Below are positions 38,701-64,000 of a stretch of 64,000 nt of DNA, in pieces. The stretch covers positions 1,550,001 to 1,614,000 of the forward strand of contig JAQFVV010012572.1 of the NCBI GenBank assembly GCA_028023455.1. Direction: 5' to 3'. The DNA comes from Epiperipatus broadwayi. Its lineage: Eukaryota > Onychophora > Udeonychophora > Euonychophora > Peripatidae. The translations under genes and the position numbers were made by a program. Numbering within the stretch: position 1 is the first letter of the stretch; each line of letters starts with the position of its first letter. Under the pieces are notes generated by a model that had not been told where the DNA came from, ran no database searches, and saw only the letters and a list, made by a program, of their open reading frames with translations.

Positions 38701-41700
38701 TAATATATTTAATTATATGTTTAGACAGACATTAATGTAAAATTCACTCACTTTATCTTTTTCCAAACAAATTATTCTTTTTTTTTAAATTTCTTCCCAC
38801 TATTGCAATAACACTGTACCATATATTATCATTCTTATTATTCTTATGTATATACTTAAATACTTCATTAACTACATACTCATTTTTCTTATAATTTTCA
38901 AACGCACATTCTCCAAAATAAATCTTTTGCATTTTATAATTTTCTAGAAATCACCAATATATTTTGTAACAAAACTTAGATGTTCAAAATGAAAAAGTAT
39001 TTTATTAACTAAATTCACTATATTATTTCTAATACAATGAGTAGGATGTTAATTTTGAAATAAAAATGAAAACTTGTTATTATATTTATTACAAATTTAT
39101 ATTTATCATTTTCAACTATTACTGATCCACTGCAGGATGAATATCTCACCAAGTTCAATCCATCTACTCCGATCTCTAGCCTCTCTTTTCAACATCACCC
39201 CAGCACACTTCCTTATTTCATTTATCCATCTCACATGTGGTCACTTTCTATGTTTTTACAATCTCTTGGAATCCACTTTAAGATTTTAACTGTTGACCTA
39301 TTTATTATTATCTCTTCTAACAATGTGTCCAGCCTAACTCCACTTCAGTCTCTTAATTCTTTAAATGATGTCAGTAACCCCTGTTTGGTCTGAAGTCTCT
39401 GTAATATTTTTCTGTTAAGTGTCCAAGTCTCAGATCCATAAATAAGAACTGGTAACACACATTTATAAAAACCTTTCTTTTCAAAATTATTTCTACCAAA
39501 AGTACTCCAACTAAATTTAATTCTATGAGTAATTTTATCCATTATATTTCCATCTGTAGTAATAATCTGACCAAGATATTTGTAGTCGTTAAATTCTAAT
39601 TCAGCAATTTTACTCCCAGGAAGCTATAAAGCTAACAGCCAAGGCAGAATGTTAAGAATCTCCTAATTGCAGGAACAATGTTGCCATTCGATGGTAATCC
39701 TTTATTTAGTTATCTACAAATGCAGATTATCTCAAGAGAAAAAAGATGATAAGAATTGAAAAAACTATCTAATATTAAATGAGATTTGTTGAATTTTGGA
39801 AAATTATAAAAAAAGGAAATGGACAATTGATCTGAAATAAAATAATATATATATAACTTTTTTAAATAATGCTTTTTTTTATGTAGACGGTACAAGTTGA
39901 TTAAAAAGTAAAAAAATAAAATAATCTGACTAAAAAGTAGAAAAAAAATCCCTGAATCTCATTTAATTTGCCATTCTTAAAAAATATCTGAGATCTTAAA
40001 AATCTAGACTTATTACAAAACAATTGGCAATTGCAGGAATATTGTCATTTCAAAAAGGCATTTGAGGCTCAAATAAATCATAAAAATTAAATAGGTCTCA
40101 GATATTTTTATGAAATGACAATATTTCTGCAATTTCCAATTGTTTTATAACAAGTCTAGATTCTTAATATCTCTGATGTTTTCCAAGAATGGCAAATAAA
40201 CCAAAATACAGTTTTCTTCTATTTTTTAGACGGCTAATACTGTTTATATAAAGGCATAATTTAAAAAAACTCTTTTTTACATATTATTTTATTTTTTACT
40301 TTTTAGTTATAAACTAACAAAAAAAAAACCTAATAAAAATTATGATTTAATAAAAAGACATGAAATTGATTAAAACAACAACATAGATGTAATGCAGAAA
40401 CTCCTCAACAAAAAGTTTTACTTATTAAATTATTTATCTTATCAAACTTTTTTTTATTAAAAACAAAAAATAATTAATTTTTTTTTTAAAAAAGTATTTA
40501 ATTTAATTACTTTGACATACTACTATTTTATCCACTAAAATAAAATTATGATTACAAAACTTATAATATCGGCAAAATGTAATTGATGAACTGTTCTCAG
40601 GTTAATTATTATTGAGCACGTGAAAAAGATCAATTAAGGCAACAATGTAGACATAATGTGAAAACTTCTGAACAAAAATAACTTTTATTTATTAAATTTT
40701 TTATCTTATCAAACTTTTTTCAATAAAAACAAAAAATAGTTAAAACTAAAAAAATATCTCAGCCAAAACAAAATTTCAAAATGTGGACGTGCAGACAGAA
40801 ACATATACAGGCAAAACTCTTCATACAGTAGTGCCATTCAGTGCAAGCCAGAGTAATCAATGGATGTCAGAAGGTTTGTGCATAAAATCCCTATCTAGTG
40901 CTTATTCATTCAATATCCCCAGACTAGTTTCTGGCTTGTGGCCTTCGTCAGTGAGGAGCCTTGGATCTGAGAGCACTGCACCTAGATCTTAGGATTTAAT
41001 GCAACCCTCCAGCAGCCACCTTTTATCTCTACTTAACTACAAAACTATGAAAATAAAATTAAAAACATAATAATATTTTCAATCTAAGCTCATCATCTTA
41101 TATAGTCATTCATTGATTACTCTGGCTTGCACTGAGTGGCACTACTGTAAGGAGAGTTTTGCCTGTTTTAATAACAGTTATGAGCAAGCATAAGAAATGG
41201 TGATCATGTGACATTTGGTGGTTTAGAAACATATACAGATAGGGAAAGTTAATATAAAAGCATATAAAATGAACATTTAGTATAAAGGCACAAATATTGG
41301 AAGCATAACTGAGTGAAATTCATTATTGTTGGTCAGAATAATTATTCAACCTAATAGAAGATAGCAGCATACCTTTTATTTCTTCACCACATCTACGTCT
41401 CTTGCTGCAAGCTTTAGTAATTAATAGATGCAAATGATAGTGTTTAATAAATTCCTATTCAGTAGCTGTGAAAGAACATTGAGCAAGCAGAAATCATATG
41501 ATAGAATCATATGATATTTTATTTATTTTAATGGAAGATATTAAGAACAGATAATTCAGTTTATTATACCCAAACAAATTTTCATTTTGATGAAGGATTT
41601 TTTTTATAGATTTATAAAATGCTTTTGATCCCACCAAATGATATTTTAAAATTATCATGATGGACTTTAATTTTGAAAATGGAAAATAATTGAAAGATAA

Positions 41701-44700
41701 AATGCTGTAGATAAACTTGGCTATGCCAAAAGGAATGAGAGACATTAAAGATGTGGAATTTGCTGAAAAGGAAAAAATGTATATTATGAATTTTTTCAGA
41801 AAACTGCTAAATAAAAATGGCAATAGGCAAACAAATGAAGATACAATAAAATTAGGATTATATTTTATCTGATAAAAAAAATAAAATTTCAAAATTGTAA
41901 GATTCTTAATAGATTCAACACAGATGGATCACTCATTAATGAGATCTAAGTGATAATGCAAGAGACATAATGTATTAAAAAAGATAATACTAACAGCTAA
42001 TATTACTAATCTTCAGAACACTCTAATGAATTAAAATTAAAACTTACTAATAATTTTACAATATTGACAGAGATTAAAAATGTTTCACACTTAACTGAGA
42101 TCAATAAGAAATGCAAAAAAAAAGATAACTGGTATTTTAAAAAAGCAATTCACCAACAAACTTTTAATTAAAACAAGACAATATATGAAGAAGAAAAAAT
42201 GAAAATGCTTACAAATAATTCATTAAGAAAAATCAAATGTCTGAACTTCTGTGAAATGATATAAAAAAGAGTTAATAAAGATATAAGAAAATATAATTGT
42301 GAATTAGAAGGTAAAGTTATAGAAGAGAATAAGTTTCAAAACTATAAAATAACATCTTGATATTGAAAGAAAAGTTCTTTTTAGCAATAAGAAGAAAAAA
42401 GATACAACTATTAAAGAATTATTTACTAATAATGAATTAAAAATAAACAAAATAATCATTACTATTACTATATGTTCTGAATTGCCAATCATTTTAAATG
42501 AAGAAATAAGAAATGTAATTAAATCTATGAAGAAGAGAAAAGTTCCAGGAAATGATGGAACTATTATTGATATTTTTAAAAAAATAAGTGAAAAAAAAAA
42601 TTATTGATATAATTATATACCAAATTTCTAAATGATAAAGATGTAGATTGGAAGAATGCAATAATAATATTAATATTTAAGAAAGGTAATGAAATAAATT
42701 ATAGACATCAGTTTTCTATTAAGTCTACACAAAATCTTTGCCAAGACAATTACAACTTGTCTACCATGAACTTTGAATTCAAATAACCAAAAGAATGGTT
42801 TTAACCAATGGATCACATCCAACTATTGAAATAAGTCAAAAGACCCAATGAATAGAAGTTGTCATTATGCTTTAGATTTATAGATTATTTTATAGAAGAG
42901 CAGCATAAGGATTTTTATTCCTTTCCAATTTTAACTATAAAGAAATATTTCAATTTCATTAATCATCAGAATTTGACAATTTACATTTACTCTAGTAAAA
43001 AAAAAAAAATAATTAATTTGAAATAAATTTTAAAACTAATATAAGCAAATATGACTTTTTTATTTTGTCATTTTAAGTTACAAGAGAAAATTGTCCAACT
43101 TTTTAGAAATTTGTGACATTAATTTTTTTCCTAGAGCATAGGAATTGAAAAAAAAAAGTGAGAACTAATTTCAATTATTAATTTTTTTAAAATACATTTC
43201 CATTAATATTATATTGTTTACAGTAGAAATCCTATTATTTAAAAAAACTTAATTGCTAACCTTTTTTCATATATTATAGATATAAATTTTTAATATATTA
43301 TGCAAAATATGGTACTTACAGATAATCCTGGACACCAAGTCGATTATGGATATTAAAAACATATTCAGTTAATAAATTATAAATTCCTCTAACTTTAAAA
43401 AATAGCAATAAATATATTATAAATTAGAGTTAGGATTAATATTGATTGAATATTTAAATAAAATTATTGGAAGACCATAGTAAATATATAATATCATTCT
43501 CATACTTTTTTAATATCCGTAATCAATCTTGATGACCAAGATTATCCATAAGTAACCAAATCATCTAACAAATATTAAGATTAATAGTTATAATTTGCAT
43601 TCTTTAGTTTTCAGCATCTTAAGGTGCTTTAAATAAACATATGTGTAATGAGGGAATAGGACAGCCATACTCAGCCTGCAACCCATCAAACTTTTACGTG
43701 CGGCCCAACAACTGACTGACAGTTAAAAGAAGTGAATGACACCTTTCTCTCTGCAATGAGAGAAAAAAAAATCATTCATCTTAATTATTGAGTAACCCCA
43801 CTAGATTATTTTTTATTTATTTATTGGTGCACTAATAACATTAGCTGACAATTTTTTAATTTCTCAGATCTAAACAATCATGGGAGAAAGAATTTGCCTT
43901 TATTGTTAACACGTAACCACTTGCATTTGATTTGGGATTTTTTTTATTAACGTGCTAATAATGTTAGTTGCCAATTTTTTAATTTCACAGATCTAAACAA
44001 CCGTGAGGAAAAACTTGCCTTTATGGTTAACGATTAATCACCTGCATTTGATTTTTTTTAATTGATGTGCTAATAATTTTAACTGTCAATACCCTCTTAT
44101 AACTGCACTAAATCTGTTGTTTTATATATGAATTGATATAAACACAGGCATGTAAAATACATTTATAAGATGGAATCTGGACTGATCCAAAAGTTTGAAG
44201 GAAGATAAGCTATGACATGATTGTCATAAGTGAGTTGAAAAACTTGTAGTTGTTTTGTAACATACTATCAAATATCAAGCTATAATTTAAACATCCATAA
44301 TGATGTCTTCAAACAACAACAACAAAAAAATATCTTATGAAAATAGTGTTTCAAGATAAATGGAAAAATGAATATTTTGTTAACAAAGGTTCAGAAATGT
44401 GTTTGATTTGTCCAGAAAATACTGCTTTAAAAAAAATATAATATTGATCGTCATTATACCACAAAACATAAATCATTTAATGATACTTTTTCTCATGGGT
44501 CATTAATAAGAAGTAAAAAATTAGCTTTCTTCAAGAAATCATTGCAGCAACAAAGAGTTATGTCAGAGGCAATCTCACAAGAAACAGTGGTGGTGTGAGC
44601 ATCACATAAAATTTGGTCCATTATTGGTAAAAATATGACATCATTTACTGATGCTGAAGCTGTGAAAAAATGTTTCATAAATGTTTTAAATATATTATTT

Positions 44701-46499
44701 GATAAATTTAACAATAAAAATCAAATAATATTATAAATTAGAAAATTATCACTCTCAGATTCTACATGCATTCAATGATTGAAGCTATTGTAAAATGTAT
44801 TTCTGATAACATAATAGAAGTTATGAAAAATTGCAAATATTTTAGTTTGGCTGTTGATTTTAGCACTGACATTTCAGCAACATCACAATGTGCCATTTTC
44901 ATCAGATACTGTATTGAACAGAATTCAATGTGTGATGATTTTTTGAAATTTCTTCATATGAAAGATCAAACTAGATGTAGTGATTTTCTTGATAATATTA
45001 GTACTTTTCTGAAGAAGAATATTAAAATAAAAAAAATTGTTTTCCATATGCACTGATGGATGTCTTTCAATGATCGGACCTGATAAAGGATTTGTTTCCT
45101 TATTAAAAAAAAATACAATTTAACAAAACTATTATTTCATTGTAGAAGGAGACCCTGTTTAGATTCTACAGATTATCTCAGACATTCTAAAGAAATGTGC
45201 ATTATAAAAATTATTTCAAAAATATTTTAAAGAAATATAGTAATGGTTGCTTTTGTGAGGAAAATATAGCTGAAGATGGAATATATATCTTTATATTATT
45301 AGTATATATAAAATATAATGGGGCTAATTATAAAGTTATAAATATATTTTAAAATCTTTTCTAAATAAACTTGAGGCTAGATCTATTTCTGTAGAATATT
45401 ACAAATTAAATGAGATTATAATAATGAACAATATTAATTAGATATAATATTTAAATACAAGTATATTATATTGAATTATATTATATATACTTTTATATTA
45501 TATATACTTATATTATATATACAAGTATATTATATTATATATACTTTTAAGACAGATGTAATTATAAGGGATTTGAACCCAGACTTTCAAGCTCCCTTTT
45601 GTCATTCACCACATCTTATATAACCTATATACATGTGAAAAAGATAAATGATCTCCAATATATGTATTTCATGCTGAACCAGCATTCATCAGTTGGTCCA
45701 GATAACCATCTCCCACGCACATATATAATCAATATTCAGTTTATATTAAGATAGTAAATCTTCAAACCTTAATGGATAGGTTTCAATCCCCACTCTCCAA
45801 TTCTTCAGCCATCCATATCATTAAAAATCTGAGATGGCATATTCAAATCCGTCGTTTGCCAATTTTGTTGTGATACACTGACACCTCATAACTTGAAAGT
45901 CTGGGTTCAAATCCCCTATAATTAATTAGATATAACTAGATTTGAAATTATGTAATAATAAAAATGCTAAATAATTAACACAAAAGTTTTGTGGTCAATA
46001 ACCTGTTCCCAATAATGTTTACATTTTAAAACATAATCTTGGATTGCAGATTAACATCTTTATGTTTAATATAACTTATTTTTCTGAGCTATTAACACTA
46101 ATTTTGTTTGTTTAACGAATAAATATAGTTATGTATGAATGCTAAATGTATTGTCAGAAGATAGGATGACTAATTAAACTAGAATTATTACGATCAAACA
46201 AAAACGATTCTTGATGATAGTCAATAATAATGGATCAATCAATTTCTTCTAGCATCTCAATTTCAGAACTACATCATAAACGCCTTACTTCATTAAAGTG
46301 CAAAAAAAAAATCGTTAATGCAATTAAAATTCATAATTACTAACTAAAAACAAACTTCAAAATACTATATAATTAATATTATTAACATGGAATATTGTCA
46401 GAACAGTTAAGAAATACCGAATATGTTCAAAGTTTTTTAAATACAAATAAATCATTGATTAGATATTACCTCAATGCTCCCTTTATTTTTTCTTGGCAT
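23679..46499 (-). CDS. PLK4: Polo-like kinase 4 (PLK4/SAK), 5' part: exons 1-3 of a partial gene
   Basis: This is the N-terminal part of a serine/threonine kinase of the PLK4/SAK type. Known role of the family: it controls centriole duplication at the centrosome. The model joins, on the minus strand, 46499-46470, 33685-33590 and 23774-23679 (30+96+96 nt, 74 codons). All junctions are GT/AG and phase 0. The joined reading frame gives a start followed by SIEDYQV, the glycine loop [12 protein letters not shown], the VAIKM lysine at residue 41 (the same position as in human PLK4), and [12 protein letters not shown], which is close to the PLK4 sequence in the C-helix region. The introns are 12.8 and 9.8 kb and are filled with transposons. 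The next exon, with the hinge and HRD/DFG motifs, was not found before position 1. It is either off the window or missed. The gene starts 452 bp from the HSP110 start on the other strand. Expression cannot be judged from sequence. Confidence 0.85.
24294..25083. mobile_element. Palindromic repeat family, near full-length member (790 bp)
   Basis: Two arms of about 370 bp are inverted around an AT-poor centre near 24710-24735 (CTATTATCCTG / CATAGGATAATAG). The arms carry, in order from outside, ACTCTCCAGATAATAGTGCCA, the TGCATAAAATCC block, the hammerhead-like block (decayed here), TCTAGATCTTAGG, and an ACACAATAATATTTTCAAAC block. It is flanked by the perfect 13-bp duplication AATTCTACAATTA (24281-24293 and 25084-25096). 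No coding capacity. Confidence 0.85.
25672..26075. mobile_element. Palindromic repeat family, internally shortened member (404 bp)
   Basis: This is a near-perfect hairpin with centre TGCACCTAGA/TCTAGGTGCA at 25881-25900. The left end keeps the outer TTAAGCCAATAAACATCAC; the right end stops after CCTGTTTTAAT. Flanks AAAAGCGCATCTT (25659-25671) and AAAAGCACATCTT (26076-26088) form a 13-bp duplication with one change. The minus-strand ORF 25819-26013 is only the arm read through. Confidence 0.9.
26089..28917. other. PLK4 intron 2 sequence without recognised features
   Basis: AT-rich sequence of 2.8 kb with no ORF over 60 codons. I saw no coding motif, tRNA or inverted repeat of note. Confidence 0.5.
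30085..30389. mobile_element. Palindromic repeat family member (305 bp) inserted in a LINE
   Basis: The outer ends are TTAAACCACTAAACATCACATG and TTGAATTGTTT; most of the left arm is deleted, so one plus-oriented arm remains. The flanking 12-bp duplication AATTTTGGGTTA (30073-30084 and 30390-30401) is perfect and lies in LINE sequence. It carries the best preserved plus-strand hammerhead-like block (30227-30268). Confidence 0.88.
30227..30268 (+). ncRNA. Hammerhead-ribozyme-like motif (candidate)
   Basis: In order: TCCTCA (stem I, 5' strand), CTGACGA (conserved core), A, GGC-CACAA-GCC (stem II), A, GAAAC (conserved core and start of stem III), TA, GTC (cleavage triplet, cut expected after 30262), TGGGGA (stem I, 3' strand, 6 pairs with one G-U). 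Deviations from the textbook fold are an A/A facing pair at the base of stem II and a stem III of only two pairs, which in known minimal hammerheads needs a dimer. The fold was drawn by eye; activity is not shown. Confidence 0.5.
30431..31990. other. PLK4 intron 2 sequence, nothing recognised
   Basis: AT-rich; homopolymer T runs at 30429-30472 and an A run at 31157-31168. The minus-strand ORF 30772-31008 is of low complexity and has no domain. Confidence 0.45.
31997..32611. mobile_element. Palindromic repeat family member (about 615 bp)
   Basis: Left arm starts AACAGGCAAAACTCTCCATAC; right arm ends GCCTGTTTTAATAACAG, then ATGGTGATCATGTGATGTTT. The centre near 32290 carries ACACAATATTATTGTG. 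Target duplication is unclear: TGAGATT at 31990-31996 and 32614-32620 is the only shared flank. The hammerhead-like core is CTGATGA in the left arm but GAAAC is lost, and the right arm has a deletion there. The ORF 31985-32188 is arm sequence. Confidence 0.8.
32621..33589. other. PLK4 intron 2, 5' part, nothing recognised
   Basis: AT-rich intron next to the donor of exon 2. No element boundaries were seen. Confidence 0.45.
33590..33685 (-). CDS. PLK4: PLK4 exon 2 (kinase glycine loop and ATP-binding lysine)
   Basis: These are 32 codons on the minus strand, from [11 protein letters not shown] to EVAIKM. The exon is preceded by a pyrimidine-rich tract ending TTATTAG and followed by a GTAATT donor at 33589. 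It holds the complete nucleotide-binding loop GxGxFGxVY and the VAIK lysine that contacts ATP phosphates. It is phase 0 on both sides. No frame damage is visible, although both flanks are intron packed with repeats, so the exon is under selection. Confidence 0.9.
33686..35073. other. PLK4 intron 1, 3' part, nothing recognised
   Basis: AT-rich intron between the acceptor of PLK4 exon 2 and the hAT element. It includes a (TA)n run just upstream of the acceptor (33699-33710). No coding signal. Confidence 0.45.
35074..37665 (+). mobile_element. hAT transposon, structurally complete (2592 bp)
   Basis: The ends are CAGGCATGGCCAACATATGG on the left and ...TGTTGGCTATGCCTG on the right: 14 of 15 terminal bases are inverted and identical. 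Both sides carry the perfect 8-bp duplication CTATATGC (35066-35073 and 37666-37673), the hallmark of hAT insertion. Subterminal GGCCC/GGCCCG motifs are typical of Charlie-like hATs. It lies in PLK4 intron 1 in the orientation opposite to the gene. The transposase inside is broken. Confidence 0.95.
35734..37503 (+). pseudogene. hAT transposase (GTF2IRD2/ZBED-like), broken
   Basis: The start ATG at 35734 opens a BED-type zinc-finger region ([20 protein letters not shown] then HFEMKH: C-x2-C...H-x4-H), followed by the EASFLVAKW block. A stop at 36187 and further frame breaks at about 36463, 36530 and 36757 and in 37090-37260 follow. Downstream blocks are [25 protein letters not shown] (catalytic-domain motifs) and the dimerisation domain, with [15 protein letters not shown] and [18 protein letters not shown]. 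It ends at the stop 37501-37503. The length matches a full hAT transposase of about 590 residues. At least five lesions make it inactive. Confidence 0.9.
37674..39100. other. PLK4 intron 1; possible Penelope-like debris
   Basis: AT-rich. On the minus strand, 38605-38562 reads TTGATAATGAGAG...CTCTTGAAAGCGCTCTGCTC. This looks like a decayed CTGATGA-stem-GAAA hammerhead segment as found in Penelope-like elements. Around it the minus strand has coding-like fragments without a motif I can name. The ORFs 37574-37777 and 38012-38236 are unassigned. Confidence 0.35.
39105..39620 (-). pseudogene. LINE 3' fragment
   Basis: On the minus strand from 39605: [52 protein letters not shown], then a WIPRDCKN-like stretch, with the 3' end at about 39105. 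This matches the C-terminal part of the LINE at 51490-53620 almost block for block. It is 5' truncated, as usual for LINE copies, and has one or two frame breaks. Confidence 0.85.
39840..40330. repeat. Imperfect inverted repeat (foldback), about 490 bp
   Basis: The left arm contains GCCATTCTTAAAAAATATCTGA..ATCTAGACTTATTACAAAACAATTG..ATATTGTCATTTC (about 39970-40053); the right arm holds the reverse complement (about 40110-40195), with a spacer near 40054-40109. The arms continue outward through AAAAAGTAAAAAAATAAAAT. I found no clear target duplication and no relation to the palindromic family. Confidence 0.75.
40365..40765. repeat. Direct repeat pair, about 110 bp, 265 bp apart
   Basis: The segment AACAACATAGATGTAATGCAGAAACTCCTCAACAA...TTATCTTATCAAACTTTTTT (about 40378-40458) recurs at about 40640-40720 with roughly one change in ten. 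The two lie next to the inverted repeat at 39840-40330 and may belong to the same unclassified element. Confidence 0.65.
40811..41224. mobile_element. Palindromic repeat family member (414 bp)
   Basis: The left end begins GCAAAACTCTTCATACAG without the outer part; the right end is complete to CATGTGACATTTGGTGGTTT. Flanking AGAAACATATACAG occurs at 40797-40810 and 41225-41238 (14 bp, of which CAG may belong to the element). The right arm lacks the hammerhead block; the left arm has it intact on the minus strand. ORF 40783-40992 is arm sequence. Confidence 0.87.
40916..40957 (-). ncRNA. Hammerhead-ribozyme-like motif, minus strand (candidate)
   Basis: This is identical over its 42 bases to the motif at 30227-30268, with the cleavage triplet GTC at 40924-40922. 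Perfect conservation of the core, stem II and stem I between two diverged insertions, while flanking arm positions differ, is suggestive of functional constraint or of a recent shared master copy. Confidence 0.5.
41240..42900 (+). pseudogene. LINE fragment, RT region, badly decayed
   Basis: At 42490-42600 the plus strand reads [20 protein letters not shown], the same block as at 51540-51600 ([16 protein letters not shown]). Further on, FKKGN and [13 protein letters not shown] correspond to the 'FKKGd..nyRPisLls' RT block. The part before 42480 may be the upstream LINE domain but has no named motif. The minus-strand ORF 41494-41892 is the antisense of this low-complexity sequence. Confidence 0.6.
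43662..45200 (+). mobile_element. Second hAT remnant with truncated transposase
   Basis: The left end CAGCCATACTCAGCCTGCAACCC is a hAT-type terminus with a following GCGGCCCAAC. Three degenerate repeats of about 120 bp lie at 43823-44090. The N-terminal transposase starts at about 44302, with [20 protein letters not shown] (BED-like C-x2-C), later ISQETVV and, in the open stretch 44766-45056, [20 protein letters not shown] and FIRYC. The matches are to GTF2IRD2-like hAT proteins, a family different from the element at 35074. No right terminus was found, so it is truncated. Confidence 0.75.
43823..44090. repeat. Subterminal tandem repeats of the hAT remnant
   Basis: Units begin at 43823, 43946 and 44061 with ATTRRYGYRCTAATAA and share CAATTTTTTAATTTCWCAGATCTAAACAA and the following TTGCCTTTAT. 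They are diverged, with periods of 123 and 115 bp. Repeated subterminal motifs are typical binding sites of hAT transposases; that role is inferred. Confidence 0.7.
45447..45920. mobile_element. Inverted-repeat insertion with tRNA-like box ends and 15-bp flanks
   Basis: GGGATTTGAACCCAGACTTT (45572-45591) recurs as its reverse complement at about 45896-45915, both with AAG and TAATTATA extensions. The reversed motif GGTTCAAATCC has the look of a tRNA gene B box. The interval is flanked by ATTAATTAGATATAA at 45432-45446 and 45921-45935, a perfect 15-bp direct repeat. The left 100 bp are (TATA)-rich. A SINE-like origin and a MITE are both possible. No full tRNA fold is found. Confidence 0.5.
45478..45550. 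repeat. TATATACTTATATTA-type satellite-like stretch
   Basis: Five variable units of TATTATATATACTT/AAG repeat over about 75 bp at the left end of the inverted-repeat insertion 45447-45920. If that insertion is a retroposed SINE, this would be its tail. Confidence 0.7.
45936..46469. other. PLK4 intron 1, 5' end
   Basis: AT-rich intron immediately downstream of the exon 1 donor. No element or coding signal seen. Confidence 0.5.
46470..46499 (-). CDS. PLK4: PLK4 coding exon 1 (start codon, 10 codons)
   Basis: Read on the minus strand, an ATG at 46499-46497 with A at -3 opens a 10-codon stretch, [10 protein letters not shown], followed directly by a GTAATA donor at 46469. The length and the ending SIE/KIE match the first coding exon of animal PLK4 as I know it, and the next exon continues in phase with DYQV. 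The exon is too short to be found by ORF length. It was found by looking for an in-phase donor upstream of exon 2. The start is chosen because it is the only ATG that gives this ending in frame. Confidence 0.8.
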
Positions 46500-63285
<16,786 letters not shown>

Positions 63286-63289
63286 TTAT

Positions 63290-63620
63290 GCTCTATTTTT
63301 CAATAATCGCTAGCATAATCCTTAAGATCATCAAATTCTTTTTTTTTTCTACTTCTTTTTTTTTTGAATCTTTTACAATCTCTTTCAACACATCTTTTGT
63401 AATTCTTCTGACCTCTAAATATATGCCCATTACAGTTTCTGTTATGTTTTATAATGTTCTCAAAAAATAATCTTACATTTATTCTTTTCAGCATCTACAC
63501 ATTTCTGCTTTTATTTTTTTCTGTTTACTTACCTAAATCTTCATCTCAAGTTTGCATATATTTTTTTTTCATTTATTATCCATGTTTCAGTTCTATATAA
63601 AGCAATACTCCAAATAAGTA
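63290..63620 (-). pseudogene. LINE 3' fragment (second family)
   Basis: The minus strand reads YRTETWIINEK (about 63595-63565), then MLKRINVRLFFENIIKHNRN (63494-63435) and NGHIFRG, followed by a basic stretch and DDLKDYASDY (63332-63303). This corresponds to the 'LYG.ETW...R..W..R.tNEeVl..i........I..rq..wiGHilRg.' end of a LINE family different from that at 51490-53620. It is decayed and 5' truncated, inserted antisense in HSP110 intron 3. Confidence 0.65.
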
Positions 63621-64000
63621 ACAAATAAATTTCTTAAAAATAGCTCAACACTTTAATGTTTCACTCTTTAAGTTTTTCAAACCACAATAATGGGTGTGCT
63701 TGTGGAAGGATCCCAATATAATATAAATGGGTCAATCCACTCACACATATATATATATATGTTTAAATATACATAACTTAGAATATTATTTTGTATTGTG
63801 TACCTCATGCACATTTAATATTGCAGCAATAATAATACCATAATAATAATTACAATAATGAGATGGTTTTTCACGACTCATTTGGAATTAACAAAAAATA
63901 GTACAACATATGCAAGTGAAGTTCAGAAATTTTTTACACAAATTGATATCGGTTAATATAGATTTATTATTTCCTATCTGATCAAGTTAAAAATTGATTC
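63621..64000. other. HSP110 intron 3 to the window edge, nothing recognised
   Basis: AT-rich; (AT)n at 63750-63761 and AATAAT-type repeats at 63826-63860. Confidence 0.5.

Noticed and set aside
41494-41892. 132-codon minus-strand ORF as a membrane protein gene
   Set aside because: It is rich in F, I, L, K, S and N from AT-rich DNA and is antisense to a LINE RT region; no domain.

Overview
This is an AT-rich eukaryotic window, most probably from an arthropod. It holds the 5' ends of two divergently transcribed host genes embedded in a dense, nested set of decayed transposable elements. The arthropod call rests on the HSP110-type protein, whose exons read most like insect and arachnid family members as I remember them, and on non-LTR retrotransposons of types I know from ticks and hemipterans. 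I cannot name the species. There are no bacterial genes, operons or CRISPR arrays.

Host genes. On the minus strand lie the first three coding exons of a Polo-like kinase 4 (PLK4/SAK) gene: 46470-46499, 33590-33685 and 23679-23774. Together they give 74 codons, with a glycine loop and the ATP-binding lysine at residue 41. On the plus strand lie the first three coding exons of an HSP110-family gene (HSPA4/Hsc70Cb): 46952-47058, 61919-62117 and 62216-62338, giving 143 codons of the ATPase domain. The start codons are 452 bp apart, head to head. The space between holds a perfect three-unit heat-shock element and two CCAAT boxes, so it is probably a bidirectional promoter. Introns are huge (12.8, 9.8 and 14.9 kb). 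Both genes run off the window, and I did not find a fourth exon of either.

Left part (1-23600; PLK4 intron 3 or beyond). A degenerate Ty3/Gypsy element on the plus strand (1-8340) is split by a 1.2-kb TIR element and by a 2.2-kb LTR-like insertion. A related Gypsy element lies on the minus strand (10320-13300). Two copies of a piggyBac-derived fragment (9600-10318 and 15095-17500) follow; the second is split by a 1.58-kb solo-LTR-like element and by a 56-bp palindromic-family insertion. About 5 kb (17615-22660) gave nothing recognisable. An LTR fragment related to that at 1-137 ends at 23594.

Middle (23700-46470; PLK4 introns 1 and 2). This part holds LINE fragments, a hAT transposon with perfect 8-bp target duplications and a broken transposase (35074-37665), a second hAT remnant (43662-45200), other inverted repeats, and five members of a palindromic repeat family.

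Right (47060-64000; HSP110 introns). This part holds further LINE fragments, one split by a 713-bp TIR element with an 8-bp duplication, and another palindromic-family member.

The most unusual system is the palindromic family (seven members). It has target-site duplications of about 12-14 bp and long inverted arms. On the arm strand it carries a conserved block that can be folded as a compact hammerhead-type ribozyme (CTGAYGA, stem II, GAAAC, GTC cleavage triplet, 6-bp stem I). This suggests a retrozyme-like or other ribozyme-bearing retroelement rather than an ordinary MITE.
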